Program-made: the position numbers and the translations under genes
Shown here: piece after piece, positions 7,557 through 12,578 of the stretch
Numbering within the stretch: the stretch's first letter is position 1
How the letters are laid out: each line of letters starts with the position of its first letter
The notes under the pieces: generated by a model
Database searches by the model: none
Told to the model about the DNA's origin: nothing
What the model saw: the letters and a program-made list of their open reading frames with translations, nothing else
Source: Myxococcales bacterium
GTDB lineage: Bacteria; Myxococcota; Myxococcia; Myxococcales; Myxococcaceae
NCBI GenBank assembly: GCA_003153055.1
Contig: PMBV01000440.1
Location: 1-12,578, forward strand
Reading direction: 5' to 3'
Length of the DNA stretch: 12,578 nucleotides

Positions 7557-8135
7557 ATGATGCGCCCCTACGCAGGCTTGATGTGTCTCATGATGTGGCT
7601 GTCACTTCCGGCCGCCGCCCAGCAACTCGACACCGCGAACACCCAGCGCAACGACATGCATAGCTGCCCGACGACGTCCCAGGGCTTTCTCACCTACACC
7701 GCCGGCTACGACGCGAGCACCAACCGCATGCTGTGCCAGAGCTCGCTGCCGTACACGCCAGCGAAGGTTCCCTCGAACGAGCATGTCGATGGCCGCAGCC
7801 CCAACCCGCCCACGCAGGAGCAGGGCATGCACGCGTGCCCGGGCAGTCAGGTCGTCACTGGGGTTCGAGTCGACCGGAACGAGCTGACCTGCGTCGATCT
7901 CAGCATCCCCACCTACAACACCGCTCAGGAGCGGCTGGAGCCCGAGGACCAGTACCAGTGCCACCTAGAAATTCGATCAACCCCCTTTCCCCACCCAGTC
8001 CTCGTCTGTGGAAATGTCCGTCAGCCGTCGAACATGATCAACGGCGTGCATTCATGTCATTCGGACGAGGCGTTGCACGGCATCAACATCGGTGACGATC
8101 GCCTGCTCTGTGTGAAGTTCTTCGGCGTGCTCTGA
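7557..8135 (+). CDS. Secreted cysteine-rich protein with four Cys-pair repeats (unrecognised family)
   Basis: A 192-residue protein with a clear signal peptide (hydrophobic core LMCLMMWLSL, cleavage after PAAA near residue 21) and no lipobox, so exported and soluble. The mature part has eight cysteines arranged as four pairs: Cys37/60, Cys94/112, Cys135/151 and Cys167/185. Three units share the pattern [MV]H[SA]C at the front and a hydrophobic residue before the closing Cys (NRMLC, NELTC, DRLLC). Unit 3 is degenerate (YQC to LVC). The spacing suggests one disulphide per repeat and a small beta-rich fold, but no known fold or function was recognised. It starts 252 bases from the divergent fucosidase gene, so the two may share regulation. 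cheR follows after 58 bases on the same strand. An enzyme is unlikely; a binding, adhesive or inhibitory role is possible. Confidence 0.8.
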   Translation: MMRPYAGLMCLMMWLSLPAAAQQLDTANTQRNDMHSCPTTSQGFLTYTAGYDASTNRMLCQSSLPYTPAKVPSNEHVDGRSPNPPTQEQGMHACPGSQVVTGVRVDRNELTCVDLSIPTYNTAQERLEPEDQYQCHLEIRSTPFPHPVLVCGNVRQPSNMINGVHSCHSDEALHGINIGDDRLLCVKFFGVL

Positions 8136-8181
8136 GCGAGAGGCGTTGGCAGGCCGTTCGAGATACTCTGGATGCGCATGC

Positions 8182-8186
8182 GAGGG
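8182..8186 (+). promoter_or_regulatory. Ribosome binding site deciding the cheR start
   Basis: GAGGG seven bases before the GTG at 8194. It supports this start over the TTG at 8146, which would add 16 residues with no family resemblance. Confidence 0.5.
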
Positions 8187-8193
8187 CCCGGAG

Positions 8194-9687
8194 GTGCGTG
8201 AGATCGATCGAGGCGCGCTCGAAGCGCTGGCGGCGCTGCTCCTCGAGCACGCCGGGCTGCGCATCACTCCGAGCGGCTTCCCAGGCCTCACGCTGGCGCT
8301 CTCGGCGAGGCTGGCCACGCTGGGGGAGCGCGACGCCATCGCGTACGTCCGGGGGCTGGGGCACAAGAGCGGCGAGGCCGAGCTCCGCGCCCTGTTGCCC
8401 TATGTCACGGTGGGCAAGACCGAGTTCTTTCGCGACCCCAAACAGCTCATCGCCTTCGAGCGTCACGTGCTGCCCGAGCGGCTCGCGCTAGCTCGCAGCG
8501 AGAAGCGCCCGGTGCGCGTGTGGTCGGCGGGCTGCGCCACCGGAGAGGAGCCGTACTCGCTGGCCATCGCGGGGGTGGAGCAGGGAGCTGGCGACTCGGT
8601 GGACATCTGGGCGACGGACCTCAACCCTCAAGCCACCGAGACAGCGGCGCGGGGCGTCTACCCACAGCGCCGGCTGGCGGGCCTCAGCCAGGGGCAGATC
8701 CGCCGGTATTTCCGCCCTGTCGATGGTCGCTACCAGGTCGCCGACTCGGTGCGTGGGCTGGTGCGCTTCGCTTCGCACAACCTGGCCGCGCCGAGCTGGC
8801 CCCAGGCGTCGTGGGCCGCCTTCGACGTCATCTTCTGCCGCAACGTGCTCATCTACTTCGACCCCGCCACCATCGAGGTCGTGCTGGGCCGCTTCTGCCA
8901 GGCGCTCAGGCCTGGAGGGTGGCTCTTCCTCGGGTACGCAGAGAGCCTGCTCAAGGAGACCGCTCGCTTCGAGATGGTGGAGGTGGAGGGGACGTTCGTC
9001 TATCGCCGGACGCTCCATGGACGACCCCGGCCGCGCGGCGGGGGACGCCTTCCGCCGCCTTCCGTGCCCGCTCCGACTCGGCGTCAGGTGCGACTGCCTG
9101 CGCCTCCCTCCGAGCCCTCGTCCTCCACGCCCGAGGAGCGGCTGAGACACGTCACCCGGGCGGTGGAGTCCGGTGACTTCTCGGCCGCCCTCCGTCTGGC
9201 CCGGCGCCTCGTGGAGGACGCCCCAATCGATCTCGCCGCCCGGCTCACCCTGGGGAACATTCACATCTTGCTGGGCAATCAAGGCGGGGCGCGCGATGCC
9301 TTCATGGCAGTGCTGGCTCAAGAGCCCTTGTGTCTCGAAGCCCGGCTCTTCCTGGGCGTCGCCGCGCTCGGGGCCGGGGCTCTCGAAGAGGCGAAGCTGG
9401 AGCTGACCCGGGCCTTGTTCCTCGAGCCGTCGCTCCGGTTGGGTCACTACCTGCTCGGCCAGGTCCACGAGCGGCTCGGGGATCTCGAGGGGGCCCGGCG
9501 GTGCTACCGAAACGCCGCCCGCCACCACAAGGCCCCAGCGCATCGGCTCCTGGGGCACTTTCCCGATCTCCCCCAGACGAACGAGGCCATCGCCGAGGCG
9601 GCTCGCCATCGCTTGGCGGCCTTGGCCGAGGAGCCCTCCCTGCCGCCCCGAGCCCAGTGGTTGCACCCTCGCGGCCTTCGTGATTAA
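8194..9687 (+). CDS. cheR: Chemotaxis protein methyltransferase CheR with C-terminal TPR domain (FrzF-like)
   Basis: A 497-residue SAM-dependent methyltransferase that would methylate receptor glutamates for adaptation. The all-alpha CheR N-domain (about 1-75) begins with ALAALLLEHAGL and contains TVGKTEFFRD. The SAM site is WSAGCATGEEP (110-120), and FDVIFCRNVLIYF (210-222) is the other CheR hallmark. After a Pro-rich linker (about 285-315), three TPR units cover about 349-446, with typical alternation around LGNIHILLGN, LFLGVAALGAGALEEA and LGQVHERLGDLEGA. CheR followed by TPRs is the architecture of M. xanthus FrzF. Because the receptor at 1-699 lacks a CheR-tethering pentapeptide, the TPRs may supply targeting (inference). 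It sits 5.3 kb from the hybrid cheA on the same strand. The partner methylesterase CheB is not in the window. Confidence 0.93.
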   Translation: MREIDRGALEALAALLLEHAGLRITPSGFPGLTLALSARLATLGERDAIAYVRGLGHKSGEAELRALLPYVTVGKTEFFRDPKQLIAFERHVLPERLALARSEKRPVRVWSAGCATGEEPYSLAIAGVEQGAGDSVDIWATDLNPQATETAARGVYPQRRLAGLSQGQIRRYFRPVDGRYQVADSVRGLVRFASHNLAAPSWPQASWAAFDVIFCRNVLIYFDPATIEVVLGRFCQALRPGGWLFLGYAESLLKETARFEMVEVEGTFVYRRTLHGRPRPRGGGRLPPPSVPAPTRRQVRLPAPPSEPSSSTPEERLRHVTRAVESGDFSAALRLARRLVEDAPIDLAARLTLGNIHILLGNQGGARDAFMAVLAQEPLCLEARLFLGVAALGAGALEEAKLELTRALFLEPSLRLGHYLLGQVHERLGDLEGARRCYRNAARHHKAPAHRLLGHFPDLPQTNEAIAEAARHRLAALAEEPSLPPRAQWLHPRGLRD

Positions 9688-9696
9688 TGCACCGGG

Positions 9697-9733
9697 CCGC
9701 CAGCCCTCCGGGAATGCCCCCGGGGTAAGGCGG
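9697..9733 (+). promoter_or_regulatory. Nested hairpin between cheR and rpmE (terminator or rpmE leader)
   Basis: Outer stem CCGCC (9697-9701) with GGCGG (9729-9733), inner stem CCGGG (9708-9712) with CCCGG (9719-9723), ending 19 bases before the rpmE ATG. It could terminate cheR. Alternatively it could be a structured L31 leader: such leaders are known for rpmE in other phyla. No T-tract is present. Confidence 0.35.
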
Positions 9734-9752
9734 TCTCGAAAGAGGCCTTCGC

Positions 9753-9977
9753 ATGAAGCCCGACATTCATCCCGTTTACCCGCCCGGTCGCATCACCTGT
9801 GCCTGTGGCAACACCATCGAGACCCGCTCCACGCGAGGCTCGTTCCACGTTGAAATCTGCTCCAACTGCCACCCGTTCTTCACTGGCAAGTACAAGCTGA
9901 TGGATACGCAGGGCCGCATCGACCGCTTCAAGAAGAAGTACGAAGCGAAGAAGGGCGTCGTCACCCCCAAGAGCTAA
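9753..9977 (+). CDS. rpmE: 50S ribosomal protein L31, zinc-binding type
   Basis: A 74-residue basic protein of the large ribosomal subunit, full length for bacterial L31. It begins MKPDIHPVY and carries the L31 signature [15 protein letters not shown]. Cys16, Cys18, Cys36 and Cys39 form the zinc site of the C+ type, so this is the zinc-replete form, not the YkgM-like C- paralogue. The ATG has AGAGG about eight bases upstream. The flanking hairpins suggest it can be transcribed as a unit of its own. The following DUF1385 gene is a recurring neighbour of rpmE in several phyla, where prfA and prmC often follow; those two are not here. Confidence 0.97.
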   Translation: MKPDIHPVYPPGRITCACGNTIETRSTRGSFHVEICSNCHPFFTGKYKLMDTQGRIDRFKKKYEAKKGVVTPKS

Positions 9978-9991
9978 AACGGGTAGGTGCT

Positions 9992-10022
9992 GGGTGGCCC
10001 GGTGGCTTTCCGCCGGGCGCCC
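9992..10022 (+). terminator. Strong stem-loop after rpmE
   Basis: GCCCGGTGG (9997-10005) pairs with CCGCCGGGC (10010-10018) across a CTTT loop, with one G-U pair and a further GGG/CCC outside a small internal loop. It starts 14 bases after the rpmE stop. There is no T-run, so it could be a terminator, an attenuator for the DUF1385 gene, or an mRNA-stabilising hairpin. Confidence 0.5.
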
Positions 10023-10037
10023 GTGTATCCACCGCCC

Positions 10038-11165
10038 GTGAGTCAGACCGAGATCGTTCCCCGCCAGCCGTACATCGGCGGCCAAGCCGTGATCGAGGGC
10101 GTGATGATGCGCTCTCCCAAATCCTTCGTGGTGGCGGTGCGCCGTCACGCGGGAGGCATCGCCATTCGTGAGCAAGCCTGGGAGACCCTGTGGCCCACGC
10201 TCACCTTCCTCCGCTGGCCGCTCATTCGTGGCGCGGTGGTCTTGCTGGAGTCGCTCCACAACGGGTTCTCGGCCCTCAAGTTCTCGGGGGATCACGGGCT
10301 CCCGCCAGAGGAGGGTGGGGCGAGCCCCAAGGTCGGGGTATCGGCTTTCCTCCTGAGCCTGTGGTCGGCGCTGGCGATGGCTGGTGACGGGCCTCCAGCG
10401 AGCCCCGAGGCGCCCAAGAAGTCTGGCGGCACCGACGCGATGCTGGCGGTGGCGACCGCGGTGATGGTGGTCTTCTTCATCGGGCTCCCCCACGCGTTGA
10501 CGTGGCTGGTGGGCCGGGCGGTGGGGCCGAGCTTCGACACCAAGAGCGTGTGGTTTCACGTGGTGGACGGCGGGTTCCGCGTCGGCATCTTGGTCGGCTA
10601 CATCTGGCTCATCTCGATGACGAAGGACGCCGCGCGGCTGTTCGAGTACCACGGCGCCGAGCATCAATCGATCTGGGCCTACGAGCAGTACCGACCGCTC
10701 TCGCCCAAGGAGGCGGCGACCTTCAGCACCCGTCACCCTCGCTGTGGCACGAGCTTCCTCTTCATCGTGGTGGGCGTGGCGGTGCTGCTCCACGTGGCCC
10801 TGCTGCCCTTCGTGCCCCGGCTGCACCCCAATGATCTGGTGAACCAGCTCTTGATGGTGCTGATCAAGGTGCCCATGGCGTTGCCCATCGCGGGCCTCGC
10901 CTATGAGCTGCAGCGGTGGAGCGCTCGAGACTCGTGCCCGGCCTTCATCAAGGGCCTGACCCGGCCAGGCATCTGGTTGCAGCGCATCACCACCAAGACC
11001 CCCTCGATGGACCAACTGGAGGTCGCCCTGCTCTCGCTCGATCGAGCGCTGGCGCGGGAGGTGGGTGCGCCCAAGGGCCCCGATGGCGTGACGCTCTACG
11101 GTACCTTCGAGGAGGCCTCGTCCGCGGGCGAAAACTTGCGGGGGATCCAACCTCACGTAGCGTGA
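10038..11165 (+). CDS. DUF1385 family membrane protein (YqhQ-like, predicted metal-dependent)
   Basis: A 375-residue protein of the DUF1385/COG3872 family, whose function is not established; it is described as a predicted metal-dependent membrane enzyme. Family hallmarks are all present: YIGGQAVIEGVMMR near the N-terminus (from residue 12), YHGAEHQSI (His205, Glu208, His209) and HPRCGTSFLF (His233, Cys236). Hydrophobic segments lie around AMLAVATAVMVVFFIGL, in the region before YHGAEH, after the Cys motif, and around LLMVLIKVPMALPIAGLAY. The GTG at 10038 is used because it gives the short N-terminus usual for the family and leaves the strong hairpin outside the coding region. GTG at 9987 is an alternative. 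No good ribosome binding site is seen for either. It follows rpmE on the same strand and may be read through from it. Confidence 0.88.
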   Translation: MSQTEIVPRQPYIGGQAVIEGVMMRSPKSFVVAVRRHAGGIAIREQAWETLWPTLTFLRWPLIRGAVVLLESLHNGFSALKFSGDHGLPPEEGGASPKVGVSAFLLSLWSALAMAGDGPPASPEAPKKSGGTDAMLAVATAVMVVFFIGLPHALTWLVGRAVGPSFDTKSVWFHVVDGGFRVGILVGYIWLISMTKDAARLFEYHGAEHQSIWAYEQYRPLSPKEAATFSTRHPRCGTSFLFIVVGVAVLLHVALLPFVPRLHPNDLVNQLLMVLIKVPMALPIAGLAYELQRWSARDSCPAFIKGLTRPGIWLQRITTKTPSMDQLEVALLSLDRALAREVGAPKGPDGVTLYGTFEEASSAGENLRGIQPHVA

Positions 11166-11210
11166 CTTCGGCGGCTCCTATGGAGGGGCCGGCTTCTCAC
11201 CGGAGGTACG

Positions 11211-12071
11211 ATGGCGTCAGTGGCTTCGCACGCGCTCGAGGGCGCGGCGGTCGACTTGTCCGATCACGTCTACGCCCGCTCGAAGGAGTGGGTGCTCTAC
11301 CAGGGCAACTCCCTCGCGCTGCTCGAGTCCTTCGAGGAGCACACCTTCGATCTCATCTTCGCCGACCCGCCGTACTTCCTGTCGAACGGGGGCTACACCT
11401 GCCAGGGCGGGAAGCGGGCGCCGGTGAAGAAGGGCGACTGGGACTCGAGCCGCGGCGTGGAGGAAGACCACGCCTTCACCACCGCTTGGCTCAAGGCCTG
11501 CCAGCGCGTGCTCAAGCCCTCGGGCTCGCTGTGGGTCTCGGGGACCCAGCACGTCATCTTCAGCGTCGGCTTCGCGATGCAGCGGCTGGGCTACAAGCTG
11601 CTCAACACGGTCACCTGGTACAAGCCCAACGCGAGCCCCAACCTCGCGTGCCGCTACTTCACCCACTCGACCGAAATTCTCATCTGGGCCTCGCCGGGCG
11701 CCAAGGGGAAGCTCCGTCACACCTTCAACTATCAGGACATGAAGGCCGAGAACGGCGGCAAGCAGATGCGCGACGTCTGGGCCTTGCCGCGCTCGGGAGA
11801 AGAAGAGCTCGAGGCCGACGGCGAAGGCCGCGTGTGGACGCTGACGACGCCCAAGCCCTCCGAGAAGGCCCACGGCCGGCACCCGACGCAGAAGCCCGTG
11901 GCGCTCCTCGAGCGGGTCATCGCTTCCAGCACCGAGGACGATGCGCTGGTGCTCGACCCCTTCTGTGGCAGTGGCACGACGGGCGTGGCCGCGCTGGCTC
12001 AGGGCCGGCGCTTCGTGGGCATCGATCTCGATTCGAACTACCTGGCGCTGACCCAGAAGCGCCTCGGCTGA
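11211..12071 (+). CDS. Type II beta-class adenine-type DNA methyltransferase, DpnA-like, apparently solitary
   Basis: A 286-residue SAM-dependent enzyme expected to methylate an adenine amino group. The catalytic motif ADPPYFLSNGG (DPPY at 52-55) precedes the SAM-binding motif DPFCGSGTTG (from 249), the motif order of beta-class amino-methyltransferases. HPTQKP and GIDLDSNY follow family rules. From memory it is closest to DpnA (M2.DpnII) from the FLSNGG motif through the PNLACRYFTHSTE region and GKQMRDVW, which would predict GATC as target; HinfI-type enzymes (GANTC) are the next relatives. No restriction endonuclease gene is adjacent: the left neighbour is DUF1385 and the right is a convergent peptidase. 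It may therefore be a regulatory or housekeeping methylase, or the remnant of a lost restriction system. GGAGG four bases before the ATG supports the start. Confidence 0.92.
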   Translation: MASVASHALEGAAVDLSDHVYARSKEWVLYQGNSLALLESFEEHTFDLIFADPPYFLSNGGYTCQGGKRAPVKKGDWDSSRGVEEDHAFTTAWLKACQRVLKPSGSLWVSGTQHVIFSVGFAMQRLGYKLLNTVTWYKPNASPNLACRYFTHSTEILIWASPGAKGKLRHTFNYQDMKAENGGKQMRDVWALPRSGEEELEADGEGRVWTLTTPKPSEKAHGRHPTQKPVALLERVIASSTEDDALVLDPFCGSGTTGVAALAQGRRFVGIDLDSNYLALTQKRLG

Positions 12072-12083
12072 AACCCGAGGGGC
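12061..12083. terminator. Hairpin between convergent methyltransferase and pepA genes
   Basis: CCTCGG (12062-12067) and CCGAGG (12075-12080) with a 7-base loop span the methyltransferase stop and fill the 12-base gap to the pepA stop. Placement between converging genes suits a two-way terminator; no T-tract is seen. Confidence 0.4.
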
Positions 12084-12578
12084 TCAGCGAGTCGCTTCGG
12101 TCTCCAGGAGCGCCGTGCGTCGGCGCACCAGCTCGACCAAGGTGCGGACCCCGACGCCGGTGGCACCCTTGGAGAGGTACCCCCGCTCCTTGGGGCTCAC
12201 CGAGGGGCCGGCGATGTCGAGGTGCACCCAGGGCGTCGAGCCGACGAACTCCTTCAGGAACACCGACGCGCTGATGGCTCCGCCGACGCGGTCGCCGGTG
12301 TTCTTCATGTCGGCCACCTCGCTCTTCAGTCCCTCCTTGAGACGCTCGGGGAGCGGCAGGGCCCACATGTCTTCCCCGGCAGTCCGGGCGGCGGCCAGGA
12401 AGCGCGCGATGAGCTCCGGGCGGTTGCCCATGACGCCGGCGATGTGCGGGCCGAGGGCGATGACACAGTGACCGGTGAGGGTGGCGAAGTCGAGGATCTC
12501 GTCAGGCTCGAGCCTGCTCGCGTAGGTGAGCGCGTCGGCCAGGGTGAGCCGCCCTTCGGCGTCGGTGTTGGTGACCTC
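12084..12578 (-). CDS. pepA: Leucyl aminopeptidase (M17 family), C-terminal part (gene runs off the right edge)
   Basis: The last 164 residues of a cytosolic M17 aminopeptidase, which removes N-terminal residues from peptides using two metal ions. The M17 signature NTDAEGRL (about 12546-12569) is at the edge of the window and contains two metal ligands and the catalytic Arg. It is followed by DFATLTGHCVIALG, then GGAISASVFLKEFVG and PWVHLDIAGPS, all typical of the family C-terminus. The frame is open to the last base, so the start and the N-terminal domain are outside. It is convergent with the methyltransferase gene, 12 bases away. M17 enzymes can also bind DNA (E. coli PepA/XerA), but nothing here tests that. 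Confidence 0.95.
   Translation of the reverse strand, partial: EVTNTDAEGRLTLADALTYASRLEPDEILDFATLTGHCVIALGPHIAGVMGNRPELIARFLAAARTAGEDMWALPLPERLKEGLKSEVADMKNTGDRVGGAISASVFLKEFVGSTPWVHLDIAGPSVSPKERGYLSKGATGVGVRTLVELVRRRTALLETEATR

Noticed and set aside
9684..11156. 490-codon minus-strand frame across rpmE and DUF1385
   Set aside because: It is antisense to two recognised genes and rich in His, Arg and Gln.
11172..11191. Small inverted repeat before the methyltransferase gene
   Set aside because: Only four continuous pairs plus a bulged extension; too weak in such GC-rich DNA.
10916..12274. 452-codon plus-strand frame across the methyltransferase
   Set aside because: It overlaps the DUF1385, methyltransferase and pepA genes in other frames and is Arg/Gly/Ala-rich without domains.

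Overview
The window is high-GC DNA (about 70% in most genes) that most likely comes from a myxobacterium (Myxococcota, probably Cystobacterineae). This is an inference from three things: a Frz-like chemosensory set (CheA fused to CheY, CheR fused to TPRs), a lipoprotein with an Asp/Ala/Gly-rich linker, and a fragment of the Kazal-like 'CGCDGVTY' module common in myxobacterial secreted proteins. No rRNA, tRNA, CRISPR array or transposase was seen.

Left part (1-2895, + strand): the 3' end of a methyl-accepting chemotaxis protein is followed 9 bases later by a hybrid histidine kinase with HPt, kinase, CheW-like and receiver domains. A third chemotaxis gene, a CheR methyltransferase with a TPR tail, lies at 8194-9687 on the same strand. 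The receptor / CheA-CheY / CheR-TPR order resembles frzCD-frzE-frzG-frzF of Myxococcus xanthus, but no CheB (FrzG) gene is present. In its place are about 5.3 kb of unrelated genes.

Middle part (2896-8193): an accessory block with a membrane-anchored family 2 glycosyltransferase (-), a large secreted GH29 alpha-L-fucosidase-type lipoprotein (-), and a divergently transcribed small secreted cysteine-rich protein (+). The last is built from four Cys-pair repeats and may be the least described item here. The fucosidase gene looks lower in GC than the che genes. The gaps in this block hold debris: a broken Kazal-like domain, abutted by a 30-base near-copy of the 3' end of the hybrid cheA.

Right part (9753-12578): a conserved housekeeping stretch. 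It has rpmE (ribosomal protein L31, zinc-binding type) between two predicted hairpins, a DUF1385/YqhQ-like membrane protein, an apparently solitary DpnA-like adenine-type DNA methyltransferase, and the 3' part of a convergent leucyl aminopeptidase gene (M17) that runs off the right edge.

Working together: the chemotaxis genes would form one signalling pathway (receptor to CheA-CheY, with CheR adapting the receptor). The glycosyltransferase and fucosidase could act on cell-surface or external polysaccharide, but no sequence evidence links them to the chemosensory genes beyond position.
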